Assembly (NCBI GenBank): GCA_036873755.1
Contig: JAVTVY010018742.1
Coordinates: forward strand, 1 to 64,000
From: Hanleya hanleyi
Lineage: Eukaryota; Mollusca; Polyplacophora; Lepidopleurida; Hanleyidae
Direction of reading: 5' to 3'
Length of the DNA: 64,000 bases
The stretch's first letter is position 1. Every line of letters starts with the position of its first letter. Positions 11,976 through 24,183 of the stretch are shown here, in pieces. The translations under genes were made by a program, and so were the position numbers. Below the pieces are notes generated by a model. The model was not told the origin of the DNA, did not search any database, and worked only from the letters and a program-made list of their open reading frames with translations.

Positions 11976-12300
11976 TGGATGTAGTCATCGATAACACGTT
12001 AATTATTAGAATTAAGGTCATATTTGGGACAAATGAGGTCAACAATTGGTGAAAATCGGTTATAAATTAATATTTACAGTACTAACGAAGGAGTATCCAA
12101 ATTGAATCAGCAGTACCGGTATATAGTGTAAGTTTTAAAATAGTTATAGATAACACGTTAATTATTGAAATTAAGACCATTTTAGGGTAACTTTTTGGTA
12201 GATGTGGTCAAAAATGGGTACAAATCGGTTATATTAGTTGGTACGAATGGGTAGACAGACGGAAATAGTTGTGTGTAATGTAGGGTTTAAGGTAGGCATA
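11976..12300 (+). repeat. ~180-bp satellite-like repeat, third block
   Basis: Nearly two units, with GATAACACGTTAATTATT, GAATTAAG-TCAT, GGTCAAAAATGGG and AAATCGGTTAT. It continues the block broken at 9104 by the two-copy element. The small fragment at 9053-9104 belongs to the same array. Confidence 0.65.
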
Positions 12301-12309
12301 ATAACCATT

Positions 12310-12822
12310 CAGGGTTCCCGCGGTCATGGAAAATCCTGGAAAGTCATGGAATTCGAAAATTGATTTTCCAGGCCTTGAAAGTCATGGAATTTTGTGTCTG
12401 GTCATTGAATTTTGTGAGAGGTCATGAAAAAAAAAAATGGAAATTGAAAATGTCAGCCAGGTCAATATTTCACTTGATTTTTTCCACCAAAAAGATGATT
12501 TTCCTGGTCCAGCGAATGTTCTATTTGCCTAATGTTGCGTGTGGTCTACGAATGCGATCAAATGTGCATCAGGGGAGGTAACTTTGGTCTTGGAATTCTC
12601 TTAAAACTCATTTAGGAGGAAATGGCAGTTCTCAAAGTGCATCCGTGTAAAAAGAAATGCCATGAAAATGCTCTTCTCACTTATCATGGCTGTGGACTGA
12701 TTTTATCAATGCCCCCATTATCCATAGAGAATTTCTGATAGGTCATGGAAAAGTCATGGAATTAGTCCATAAAAGCTAGGTCATGGAAAGTCATGGAATT
12801 CAATCTAAATTTCTGAACCCTG
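12310..12822. mobile_element. DNA-transposon-like repeat with CAGGGTTC ends
   Basis: The left end CAGGGTTCCCGCGG and the right end TTCTGAACCCTG form a short TIR (CAGGGTTC). The interior is built from GTCATGGAAAGTCATGGAATT phrases in direct orientation near both ends. CCATT lies on both sides (12305-12309 and 12823-12827), a candidate 5-bp target duplication. Ends of this type occur in hAT and CMC elements; no transposase is present to decide. Confidence 0.55.
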
Positions 12823-13070
12823 CCATTATGTAACCATTATATTGTCTGTCGAGGATTATTTTTCTAGCTGATGATTGTACGAATAGAGCCAAACTAGGCC
12901 CATAAATAGTCAGATCGATCTGTTTTGTGAAGGGCCTTAACTTTCAGAAATATTGCTACTTTCAGCTCCCTGTAATCACAATACCTTGAATTATAAGAAC
13001 AAAATGAGAATACGAGTCTCAGATGAACTCACATGGTCACCATTTTGAATTTAATAATTGTACACTTTTT

Positions 13071-15000
13071 ACCCTGCCCGAGCGGTATTGTCGTTGCCTC
13101 CGTCGTCCGTCTGTCCGTCCGTCCGTCCGTCCGTCTGTCCGTCATATCATTGTAAACACATTATCTCAAAAAGTCCTTCACTTACAACAATGAAACTTCA
13201 TACAGTTGTTTAATACAGCCAGTACCAGAAGCCTATTGAAAGTCGGTGCCATTGGATGTGTTTTTCAGGAGTTATGCCCCTTTATACATGTCTGGCTGTT
13301 TTTATCCTTGTAAACACATTATCTCAAAAAGTCCTTCACCCACAACAATGAAACTTCATACAGTTGTTTAACTCTTTGCTACTTGCTGATAGTCTCGTTT
13401 GTCAGCCTTGTATGTTCGGATAAATGCATGCGAGAGGATTTTGTTATAGACAGTCTTTTTTTGAAGCAATATATTTGCATGTAGCTTGATTGAAACCCCG
13501 CTAAATATATATATTTTCAGAAAGCCTATACTTTAATTAATCTGTCCTTCAAAATATCTGCCCATTTGTGTCTAAAATAAAACCAGACCAGGCGAGAAAA
13601 TAAAATAAACAAAAAAAAAATCTCTGATTTCGACAACATTACCGTGAGTGTATGTCCCAGCCAAATTATAGTTTCCATAAAAAATCTCTTCACGATTCGC
13701 CCAATTCAACCGGACGATCGTGCTAAAATACCAGTGCATCGTCCGTGTGTGTTTTAATCCGACATATAAATCCGAGAAACCCTTTATTTCCATTGTAAAT
13801 CCAACAGTCGGCTCGCTAAAGTTTCAACGAAGCCATTTTCTTTGGCAAGAAATTCAACCGGCACTGAAGACAGACACGCAGACAGGCGGCCGGCCAATCG
13901 CTGCCATTGTCTCACACGTCTCAACTAATCGGCTTCGCGATACTAACAGAGCCAGTTCGAGGTCAATTTGGTCACGCTATCAAAGAATGATCACATCTCT
14001 ATCCAATCAAATCCTTCGTTATTCAATCCGATCCAATCAAATCACTCGTCACAGGTCGAAAGACCCGGAAATGACCTTTAAAATGAAACCAATATCTCTA
14101 ACATTCTACCGCGGGAAATGGGATTTCGATAGCGTTGAAAATGGTCAAAAAACGGCAAATTCTTCGCCGATTTTCTCAATTTTCACCACAAGGAAGGTAC
14201 GTCTTCAATAAAATAAACTTGTTATACGTTTATTGCATGATTTACAATAAAATTTGAACGTATATTGTCGACTATTTCCTTGTCCAACGATGTGGACTAC
14301 CGACGACCTCTCACTTGACGAACATTTTACTGTGCGGCGATTTTTTTGCGTGGTGGTGAATTGCAGCCGGTTTCGGCCGTTATGGGTATATATGATGCCG
14401 GCCGGTTTTGGCCGGTATAAGTACGAAAGGGTTAATACAACCAGTACCAGAAGCCTATTGAAAGTCGGTGCCATTGGATGTGTTTTTCAGGAGTTATGCC
14501 CCTTTATACATGTCTGTCTGTTTTTATCCTTGTAAACACATTATCTCAAAAAGTCCTTCACTCACAACAATGAAACTTCATACAGTTGTTTAATACAGCC
14601 AGTACCAGAAGCCTATTGAAAGTCGGTGTAATCGGATGTGTTTTTCAGGAGTTCTGCCCCTTTATACATGTCTGTTGGTCCATATCCTTGTAAACACATT
14701 ATCTCAAAAAGTCCTTCACTCACAACAATGAAACTTCATACAGTTGTTTAATACAGCCAGTACCAGAAGTCTATTGAAAGTCGGTGTAATCGGATGTGTT
14801 TTTCAGGAGTTCTGCCCCTTTATACATGTCTGTTGGTCCATATCCTTGTAAACACATTATCTCAAAAAGTCCTTCACTCACAACAATGAAACTTCATACA
14901 GTTGTTTAATACAGCCAGTACCAGAAGCCTATTGAAAGTCGGTGCCATGGGATGTGTTTTTCAGGAGTTCACGCAAACCTGTGTGGATTGCTGTGAATAG
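13071..15000 (+). mobile_element. Hairpin-headed tandem-core element with ~160-bp units
   Basis: The head ACCCTGCCCGAGCGGTATTG is followed by a GTCCGTCC run and then units containing TTGTAAACACATTATCTC, AAAAGTCCTTCACTCACAAC, CAGTTGTTTAATACAGCCAG, GAAAGTCGGTG and TTTTTCAGGAGTT. Units lie at 13150-13370 and, after an insertion, 14436-14970. The piggyBac-like element at 13372-14431 was inserted into one unit. No coding content. Confidence 0.7.
13372..14431 (+). mobile_element. piggyBac-like non-autonomous element, complete copy
   Basis: TTAA flanks it exactly (13368-13371 and 14432-14435). Ends CTCTTTGCTACTT and, inverted, CCCTTTCGTACTT give an imperfect 13-bp TIR like piggyBac ends. The neighbouring tandem units show the empty site, CAGTTGTTTAATACAGCC, so this insertion is unusually well proven. 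The interior carries CCGGCCGGTTTTGGCCGG-type inverted words near the right end and no transposase. Related copies lie at 4297, 25768-36569 (disrupted) and 41396. Confidence 0.8.
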
Positions 15001-15700
15001 ACAGTAATCGTTCGAATACATCGACTATAGGTAATCACTGCTCTATTGCTATATTGTTTTGTCTGTCTATGATCTATATCATACAGGTAAAATTATGCCC
15101 ACCCCAAATATGTGAGTTGTTGGGGTCAGAAACATTATTTCCACAATTGCTCTGGGCCCGGCCCGAGGGGTCTCGATGGCGACAGCCACATGTATAAATT
15201 ACTGTTATTTCGCAGTAAATGTATGTTGGAGTTTACAGTACATTCAGTCGTAAACACATTAATTTGTAAATTGAACTGTGATATTTCAGTTGACATAAAC
15301 TGCAATGGGTATACTGCGCACACACGTAACATAAAATTCTTGTGTTCTCTGAAAGGAGGTTGATATCTTTGCACACGAAACACTCAGTTGCAGGAAACAT
15401 CCGACACCTGCGTTGTACGATACAAAATTCAGAGCATTATCAGAACACGCGCTGGGATGGATGCAGCGGCTAACTTGAATTTTCGGTCTATAATACGGTT
15501 TGGTTTTGGTTTTATTCATCTTCACATTTCAAGCTTTATCTGACTTGGAGTTATATCCTACTATTCGTGTAATAATGGCACAGATTCGTTCGTGGTTATT
15601 TACGAAGCTTGTGGTGATCGCATTTGTAAACACGAAGAGCAATGGCCATTTCGGCCTTCCAGTGACCTACGTTGCCGCGGAACCGATAATTGTAGACAAT
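15001..15700. other. No supported gene
   Basis: Unique-looking sequence with short open frames on both strands (for example 15112-15363 and 15500-15712) that match no family I recognise and lack clear splice or codon signals. Nothing else noted. Confidence 0.35.
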
Positions 15701-15955
15701 GGTGCCACGTAATTGTATTGTTTAAAGAATGTTAAAACAACGGTAATTGTAAATTACAGGGCTACCCAAATTTTACAGTTGAATGCCTGTCAATAAACGG
15801 TAATTATAAAATACGGTGCAACATTTTACAGTTCAAAGCCTGTTAAAAAGCGGTAATTGTAAAATACGGTGCAACGTAATTTTACAGTTGAATGTACTGG
15901 CACCTTTTCTGCCAGTACATTTAACTGTGAATTTACGGCGTGATTTATAACAGTG
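15700..15955. repeat. Short tandem repeat with CGGTAATTGTAAAATAC units
   Basis: About three units of roughly 60-65 bp share CGGTAATTGTAAAATACGG, GTGCAAC and ATTTTACAGTTGAATG. They end in an inverted repeat, TGTACTGGCA and TGCCAGTACA around a six-base loop (15893-15918). Non-coding. Confidence 0.6.
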
Positions 15956-16079
15956 TATTCTCAGCTGAAGATTATGCCAACAGAATAAAAATAGGCATAA
16001 TGTAATAAGCTCTGACGTTATTCTGCTCAATTTAAACAAATTTGTATCTAGAATGAAAAAAAAAATATTCTAACAGTAA

Positions 16080-16800
16080 TATGAAAACATAAGAATTTCA
16101 GGATGACTCCGTATGGTCACCATTTTGAATTTAACTATATCATTTTTGATCTGACAGCTAAGCAAATATTCAGATAACCCCACACAGCTGTCATATTGGA
16201 TTTGAACGTCGTATTTTGATCTTGGGGGATATGCAAATAGATTCAGAATGGGCGTAAGTTGTTAGGCTATGCTAAGAGATTCCTCTGTTTTGATAAATTT
16301 GCACAATTAGCGAAAAATAGTGCCTTGAAGTAAACGAGCAACACGAAAAAAATATGTTTTTTAGATGACCCCCTATGGCAGCTATTTTGAATTTGACCAT
16401 AAAATCTTGATTTTTGGCATATGTAAATAGATGCAAAATGGGAATAAAATGTTAGGTTATACATAGGGATCCCCCGGTTTGTTGAATTTGTGCAGTGAGG
16501 TAAGAAAAAGCCTTGGAGTACACGAGCAACATGAAAAATGTGATTTTCAGATTACCCCACCTGTCCGCCATTTTGAATTTAACCCCATTTTAAGCTGAGA
16601 ATTAAGCAAATCGATTCAAAATAGGCGAAAGATACTAGGCTTGATGGGAGATTCCTTTGTGTTAACTAATTTGCACAATGAGCTAAGAATAATGCCTACT
16701 ATATGAAAAACCTGAAAATCGCGATTTATGGATGAACCCACATGAGCGACATTTTGAATTAACGCATGATGGTTAATCACTAGACTTACAGATATAGGCT
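16080..16800. repeat. Diverged ~200-bp tandem repeat
   Basis: About four decayed units share GATGACCCCCTATGG, CCATTTTGAATTTAACC, a GCAAATAGATTCAAAATGGG segment and TTTGCACAATGAGC. A related single piece lies near 13020-13065 (TGGTCACCATTTTGAATTT). No coding content. Confidence 0.6.
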
Positions 16801-17159
16801 CAAATTTTGCCAAATATAACATTTCAAAGGTACGGAATGTCTTTGCTCTCGATTTTTAATCATTCTGGTGATAGCGTGAATGTTCAAAAGGGCACCAAAT
16901 TTCCGAACCCTCTATCACCCAAGCCAGAAAGGGTTAACTCAAACTACTTCATACTCGATAAAGAAACCTTCGGACCAGCAAATATATTGATCGGGAAGGT
17001 CCAGTCAATAAGAATATGGATGTTACCAAAATTCACAAACAAAAAATACTGAATTACCCTACACTAATATCTAAAAATTCACCCCATAGAACTACTTCAG
17101 ATTTGATACCCATTTCTTTACAAGGAATTTCACACAAAAATGTTTTAAATTGTCTTACG

Positions 17160-17690
17160 GCCCATCTTTTGGCCATCATTGGATGCTATTTGACATCGAA
17201 ATGACCTGATAATGACCTCAAATTGTCAAATTGTCTTAGTATCCACCCTACCTTGAACAAAAGTAAATAACAGACAGCACAAAATATATGAAATAAAACA
17301 GCATTTTTGACCTCATTTGACCCGTAAAGTGCCCCTAAAATGACCTCAATTCCAAAAATTAACGAGCTAGCCATACCTGTGCTAAAACCATACAGAACAT
17401 AAAACCAATTTAGCGTGGATAGCCATTGGTAACAAGCATCACAATGGAAATTAAGTTAGGAATGACTTTTACCAATTTTGACCTTATTTAACCTCAAAAC
17501 TAAAGTGACCCCGAAATGACCTTTAACGTCCAAAATCAGGGTGGTATCCCCTCCCATCTTAAACCCTAGAACACAAAGAACTAATTTATCATGGATACCC
17601 ATTTGTAACAAACAATGCCATCAAAAGTTACATTTCGTGTCTTTGGCCAGCCTACTATGATTGGCTGGACATGACTCTCTTAAATTAATC
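17160..17690 (-). repeat. ~180-bp satellite-like repeat, inverted block
   Basis: Reverse-complement relative of 7800-8240. GGTGGTATCCCCTCCCATCTT, GGATACCCATTTGTAACAAA and CTTTGGCCAGCC pair with the matching phrases there in the opposite orientation. It holds about three diverged units. Confidence 0.65.
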
Positions 17691-17739
17691 AAGCCTTATA
17701 GTGGGGCGGATATGTGGCAAAGTACAGGAGGATTGTGGG

Positions 17740-18035
17740 TTTGGTGGTAAAAGCACCAAAATTGGCACATTTGAAGTTCATTATATAGTAAACGATTTTA
17801 GATATAGGGCCAAGCTAAATTTTCTCTGTGGGTGCCCAGAAATGGCAAAATCCAAGATGGCCACCATAGTGAAGCAGATAGGTGAAATAATTGTGGTAAA
17901 AGCACCAAAATTGGCACAGTTGATGATCAGAATGTACTTAATGATTCCAGATATAGGGCCAAGCTCATTTTTTTCTTTTATGCCCGTAAACTGAGACAAT
18001 CCAAGATGGCCACCATGTGCGTCGTGAAAATCTAT
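17740..18035. repeat. Two ~155-bp direct repeats at a foldback edge
   Basis: GTGGTAAAAGCACCAAAATT, GATATAGGGCCAAGCT and AAATGGCAAAATCCAAGATG or close variants occur twice in a row. The second unit begins the left arm of the large foldback; the right arm contains only one. Non-coding. Confidence 0.6.
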
Positions 18036-18373
18036 TAAACAGCATATCTCCCTGAATACATGTCACAAAAACATGAATAAAATGTTGTTTTACATGTTTT
18101 CGTACACAAGGAAGCCATTACTGGTGCAGAAAGATGACAATTTATCATATTTTTTAACTTCAGGACATACGTCAGAATATCTATATTAACCAGTCCATAT
18201 GTGATCAATTTGATGATCAGTAGACACTAAACAATTTAAGATACAGTGTCATTACGATTTTGTGCAATATCAGCTATATGTGTGAACATCAAAGATTGTG
18301 TCCATACGATTCACGCATAACAAGAAGTTCCATATCGTAGTCACTTATGAACATACATATCTGAATGCAATAG

Positions 18374-19965
18374 CCCTTACAAAAAAATCTTATAGTATCC
18401 TATAAGATTCTGAAAAATCCTATAAGATTATTAGAAATCTTATAAGATTCTAAAAAATCCTATAAGATTCTGAAAAATCCTATAAGATTCTGAGAAAATC
18501 TTATAAGATTCTAAGAAATCCTATAAGATTAAAAAAATCCTATAAGATTCTGAAAAGTCTTATAAGATTCTAAAAAAATCCTATAAGATTCTAAAAAATC
18601 CTACTGGATTTAATAGGATAGAAATATAATAATCCTATTGGATTTAATATGACACTCCATAGGATCAATTGTATTAATGATATTAAGAAGAGTGGAAATT
18701 GATCCGGCTCAAGTATTTCAGTGAATTATTTCACACAAATTAAGTGCGTTTCACTGAAGTAATTGAATGTAATTTCACCCAAACATTATTTTGCCCACCA
18801 CTTCAGCGATTTATTGACTTAATAAGCAAAATCCACCCAACTTGATACTGGACTTCATTCAACTTGAGTGGGATCAATTTCCACTCTTCTTGGGAAAAAC
18901 TAATTTAACGTTTTTAGAGAGTGATGTTTATGCGGTCTTCAGTCAAGACAAATATATCTAAAATGCGTTTTTGCTTAATCAGGACAGATCTGTGAATAAC
19001 CACAACACAAGTAGTATTTTGGACCCTATATGATCCAGATCTTATAGGATTTGCAATTTTATATGATTATATACGATTCAATATCAGTTCACAACACCCA
19101 AGTAATGTTCTCCATATTTGGCTGCTCGCAGTTGGAGAGAGAGATTTTGTACCACAAATCTCCAATCTGCCCCTTACAAAAAAATCTTATAGTATCCTAT
19201 AAGATTCTGAAAAATCCTATAAGATTATTAGAAATCTTATAAGATTCTAAAAAATCCTATAAGATTCTGAAAAATCCTATAAGATTCTGAGAAAATCTTA
19301 TAAGATTCTAAGAAATCCTATAAGATTAAAAAAATCCTATAAGATTCTGAAAAGTCTTATAAGATTCTAAAAAAAATCCTATAAGATTCTAAAAAATCTT
19401 ACTGGATTTAATAGGATAGAAATATAATAATCCTATTGGATTTAATATGACACTCCATAGGATCAATTGTATTATGATATTAAGAAGAGTGGAAATTGAT
19501 CCCGCTCAAGTATTTCAGTGAATTATTTCACACAAATTAAGTGCGTTTCACTGAAGTAATTGAATGTAATTTCACCCAAACATTATTTTGCCCACCACTT
19601 CAGCGATTTATTGACTTAATAAGCAAAATCCACCCAACTTGATACTGGACTTCATTCAACTTGAGTGGGATCAATTTCCACTCTTCTTGGGAAAAACTAA
19701 TTTAACGTTTTAGAGAGTGATGTTTATGCGGTCTTCAGTCAAGACAAATATATCTAAAATGCGTTTTTGCTTAATCAGGACAGATCTGTGAATAACCACA
19801 ACACAAGTAGTATTTTGGACCCTATATGATCCAGATCTTATAGGATTTGCAATTTTATATGATCATATACGATTCAATATCAGTTCACGACACCCAAGTA
19901 ATGTTCTCCATATTTGGCTGCTCGCAGTTGGAGAGAGAGATTTTGTACCACAAATCTCCAATCTG
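18374..19965 (+). repeat. Tandem duplication of the 5.5-kb element's left end
   Basis: A ~796-bp segment from the terminal CCCTTACAAAAAAATC to CACAAATCTCCAATCTGC is present twice, at 18374-19170 and 19171-19965, differing at only a few bases. Each copy contains the terminal sequence, the TATAAGATTC array and a nested inverted-repeat element. The duplication is therefore recent and gives the element two left ends. Confidence 0.85.
18683..18892. mobile_element. ~210-bp inverted-repeat MITE, nested
   Basis: AAGAAGAGTGGAAATTGATC and the matching inverted GATCAATTTCCACTCTTCTT bound a ~210-bp AT-rich interior; the next bases (CTCAAGT/ACTTGAG) also pair. The same copy is carried in the second unit at about 19480-19689. 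It was inserted before the tandem duplication. No target duplication is evident. Confidence 0.65.
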
Positions 19966-20923
19966 CTGCTCATGAGGCATCAAATATCAATTTTGGTAGT
20001 TTCATATGAAATTCATCTTAAATTTTAACTTCAATTTAATACAAACTCATGATTAATATTTTCAATAGCTATACTATATTACAATTGAATTGAAGGATTA
20101 ATTTTATTTTCATATTGTGTGAATATTCTATCGTTATGCTGATATTTGACTGAAGTATTTTGAAATGTCACTTAGGAAATGCTAATAAAAATTGACAAAA
20201 AACCTAATTGCCATCCATCATAGTTCGATATCCAAACAAATGCAAGGTCACTGAAAACTAAATTTAAATATTCTAACTCAAATCGAATTCACTAATAATC
20301 TTCATCTGAAATTTGTTAAAATTGGAATAAATGTATGAAGTTTTGAATATTTGATTGTTTTGAATTAAAGTTTTATTTAAAATTGAATTAAGGATGTCCG
20401 TAATTAACTTTTCGAATAATGTGTGTTGCTGCATTCATAATTGTGTAATATGAGAAATATAGATCGGTGTGCATTGTTTAGCTGTTGACACTGTTAAAAA
20501 GACGGACCCATGCTCCATTTGATAACCTAGAAAACAAAGGGAATAGCCCAGGTATTGAATCCTATTCACAAAAAAATTACATAAATACTATTTAACTTTT
20601 TCCTATATTCTAACTGTTTGGAGACAATCACAATGTCTTTCAAAATTTATCAAATTGGATGAATGTTGCTGCACAAAATGCTCAGCTAGAAGACTTTTAA
20701 AGGAAATCCCTGTCGCTTAATCTAACTCAAACTGGCAAAAACTGCTGCCAAGAAAAAATCACCAGCAGACATCCCTTAAACCTTGATTGTCATCATTTCA
20801 TTATGAAATATGTTTTGTTATCATTCAACTACTTGAAGATTCTCATGAATGAATAAACTTCTGATCAGTTCAAATGGTTTCCCAATCTAAATGGTATTTA
20901 CAAAATCTCTCTACTTCAAATGG

Positions 20924-20961
20924 AGGGGAGATAACTCTGCTTGCTCACACTAGGTGGCGCT
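20924..20961 (+). promoter_or_regulatory. AGGGGAGATAACTC word and CTCF-like core
   Basis: AGGGGAGATAACTC (20924-20937) is followed 13 bp later by TAGGTGGCGCT (20951-20961), a perfect match to the CTCF core YAGRKGGCRSY. They lie about 100 bp upstream of a possible short first exon (21056-21077) with a GTAAGT donor, so this may be the promoter of the gene in the 5.5-kb element. Function is inferred. Confidence 0.4.
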
Positions 20962-21055
20962 ACACAGAGACAAAAAAGATTTTTTTGCAGTTATTTTATT
21001 AATAGCTGGCTGATTTGAGGACTGTAAATGTCATATTTCCGATTATATATGGCTG

Positions 21056-23338
21056 ATGGAACGGACTCAGATTGATGGTAAGTACCTTTTGCAACTTGTA
21101 GGCTAAAATAGCATTCTAAAGTCTCCATTTGTTAAGTCTGGAATATTTTGGACTACATGTAGTTTAAAATATATTTTAGTTATATAAGTAACTTTGTCAG
21201 GTTTGTATATTACACTGTAAATACAACAACCAAAACATTATACTGCCTGGAAAGATTTATTTATCTCACCGATTTATGAAAGAAAGGGCTTGTTGGTTGA
21301 TTTTCTCGTTTTCTCTAATCTCATGTGTAGGATAGTTAGGCATGTACTTTTATTAAGCCCAGTGTAATTAACCTTAGATATAAAATGCTGTCTGACATAT
21401 ATTTCAATAGCTGAACAGACATGTATATTTTGTTAATTAAAATAACCCGTCAACCTCACAAGAATAGACCAGTTTGTCTTAGTGGTCCATTGTGTAAGGG
21501 ATTAACCATGCTGGGTGACTCTTTGCACAGTTCAATGTGAGAGACCCAGAAGGGGGTGTTTTTACAATCTCATTGTGTCATTTCCTGTACTGGTATACCT
21601 TCTACCTTCAATAGTCAAGCCATTTCAGATGTTTACATGAAAAAATTGGCATAACATATGAATGAATTGATAACAGTTGATTTGTGATTCTTTCAGGTCC
21701 TGGCTTTTATTTCATACTGTCGGTTTCATATCTGAGCTTCCTGTCCTGTCAAATTGCATCTCTCCTCACCCCACCATAATAAACAGTTTATCAATGATGT
21801 ACAGTTTTTATTATGACGTTCACAGCTTCATTGTGGACTCTTGTGAAGGAATACAAATACACTTACAGCACAGCTTTGCCCAGTTCCGGGTAAGCCTAAT
21901 GTACCAGTGGTGTGTACTATTCCTGACAACCCGAACTTGGGATGCTTTAATTTGTCGAGCTAAGGGCTGATCTATATGATGCTACAAATTGTGGTTAGTA
22001 TCGTCCATTGTTCACTCCATTCAACACTCCATCGTATTCCTCTTACATATCAATATAAACGTAAATTGGTATTGTTGCCTAAACTTTAATACGTGTTGTA
22101 CCCCATTTATTTACTTTTCAATTGTGATGGTGGGGGGGTTATCGTGTACTGTACATTCTTTCGTACACATTATCTGAACGAATTCAAATGTCATTTATTA
22201 GAATTTCCAGGTTGTTTGGTTACGCATTGCATTGCATTTTCACATTGTTTATTTCAATATTTAAAGTTAGTACACAATTGATTTGAAAATTGTTGAGTTT
22301 ATTTTAGAAATAAATCGCGATATGATATGGTAATAATTGTTTTCCCCACAGGAGATCAGAGAGCATACAAAGAAGATGAGCAAGACAGTTTGTGATGCCC
22401 GGAAGAATGAGCCAAACAACGTCCTTGAGAAGTTAAAAACGCAGCGACAAGGAAACCTTCCAGTGGCACCTGTTTATGACTAGTCAGATGATGTAAGTAT
22501 AAATTCAACTATCATGACTATTCAGCTAAATCCCTAGGCTATTATCAAATAATTAATTATTTTGAAATAATTATTTTGACCATTGAGAAGATTTCTCGTT
22601 GTCTCATCTATATTTACTGGTAAGATTTTAAATTTGTTTTTTTTTGCAAGTTTGCTAACCATTAAAATGCATATTAAATGACACTGACTTTTAATGGTTA
22701 ACAAGCGATCACTTGTAAATAATCATTTAATGTAATTAATCTTAGTAAATAATAATTCAATGAGATTTGATCCTTTGTCAACATGATTCTGCAATTTATG
22801 ACTATTAACATTCTGACTGAATATTATCAATCCAATTGTCAGAACACATTTTGTATCTTTTATTTCATCCGAGAAAGATGACCATGGACCTAATGAGTGC
22901 ATTGTTCATGAGGAATGAAATGGCCTCCCATACTTTGACAGGGATGAAACCCAATGTGACAAGAGAGGTAGAGGCTAAGCCTGCAATTGACCAAGAAAAG
23001 ATCAAGCCATCCAAGGTAAAAACTTTTCTTCATAAATATTCCAAACATCTGATAATTAATCCCAAGTTCAATGACCATGTTTTTGATAGCTTATAGTTTG
23101 AAATGTTGTGATTGAATATATTGATATTCAGTGGCTAACTGCAAATTATTTCATTCTCTTACAGACTACTGCCTGAAGAAATTTTCAAGTTCCGTGAAAG
23201 TCATTCGGGAAGCAATGAAGTCGAAACTCAATGGCGAGCAGAAATTGTACGGAAAACTGATGGAGAGATTATGATGCCCTCATATGTTCCTCCGTTTATA
23301 TCTCAAAAGTGCACATGTACATAATAAAGAAATAATTA
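21056..23338 (+). pseudogene. BEN-domain-like spliced gene inside TIR element
   Basis: BEN domains bind DNA in metazoan chromatin proteins and some viruses. Candidate exons: a short start (21056-21077, MERTQID, then GTAAGT); 22352-22492 (acceptor CCCCACAG, donor GTAAGT), which contains KMSKTVCDARKNEPNNVLEK; a piece from about 22870 to 23015, which contains DLMSALFMRNEMASHTLTGM (donor GTAAAA); and 23165-23274, which contains YCLKKFSSSVKVIREAMKSK and stops at TGA, with AATAAA at 23333. The pattern of LF-x2-NEMA-x-HTLTG, then an acidic/lysine helix, then a valine-arginine helix resembles the BEN consensus. Exon phases do not all match, and an in-frame TAG (22481-22483) precedes one donor, so either the gene is decayed or my exon edges are wrong. 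Family call by eye only. Confidence 0.5.
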
Positions 23339-24183
23339 TTATATGTATTTGTTTGTTCTTCTTTCTATGCGTTAGTTATTTACCAGATTATCTTTAACAT
23401 AGCTGTGCTACATCCAAAACAAGCAATGTTTATGCTAATACATTTTCTGATGTATTTACTATTTTACAGCACAGGGGCATTTTGTATTTCATGGAGTTGC
23501 TATAAAAGATGACCTATATCACTCATCCAAATATTCCTATAGAAACTTTATATCCTGTAGATTTCTAAGAATCCATTCCATAACTAAATTTTATAGGATC
23601 CTATTAAAAAATCCTACAAGATTTTTATCCTATTAAAAAATCCTATAGGATTTCAATCTTATAGGATTTTAATCTTATAGGATTTTAATCTTATAGGATC
23701 CTGATTTCTAGGATCCTATTAAAAAATCCTATAGGATTTCAATCTTATAGGATTTCAATCTTATAGGATCCTATTAAAAAATCTTATAGGATTTTGGGCC
23801 AAAATCTTATAGGATCCTATACGATTTTATCTTATAGGATCCTATAAGATTTTTTTGTAAGGGAGTACTTTCTATATGTTTTCATGAACACAAAACATCG
23901 GGCAATCGACAGAAATGCATTGAATCATAATTATATACGAATGCATGCGAAATAGCTGCAGTTTATGAACAAAACCCAAAATTTGTCCGATCCTTTAAGC
24001 AAATATCATTCATCATATCATTCTTATTATTTCCCCAGATATAAGGCTTCCAATACCAAACTGCACTGAAAACCAACATAGATACGCCATCAAGAACGCC
24101 ACAATCAAGAAAACCAAAACAACATATTATTATGACAAATAAATCTGTGTTTCTCTTCTTGCAGATGACTGATTTGAACCACC

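Larger units (their letters stand above)
18374..23863. mobile_element. 5.5-kb TIR element with palindromic subterminal arrays
   Basis: Ends are CCCTTACAAAAAAATCTTAT and the inverted GATTTTTTTGTAAGGG. Inside each end is an array of ~15-20-bp units: TCCTATAAGATTCTGAAAA on the left (18390-18610) and AATCCTATAGGATTTCAATC on the right (23590-23850). Both contain self-complementary cores such as CCTATAGG or CTTATAAG. The element lies in the left arm of the foldback, whose right arm gives the empty site. The flanks (GCAATAG and AGTAC) are compatible with a 2-bp duplication, but this is unclear. The interior carries a spliced BEN-domain-like gene and no recognised transposase. Confidence 0.75.

Noticed and set aside
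10586..12052. Long frames in the two-copy element
   Set aside because: All three plus frames are open because the repeat lacks stops; the composition is repetitive and there is no domain.
21677..22281. Coding exons between 21677 and 22281
   Set aside because: The frames are hydrophobic, pyrimidine-rich reads with no domain. An acceptor near 21696 and a donor near 21890 exist, but the product does not look like protein.
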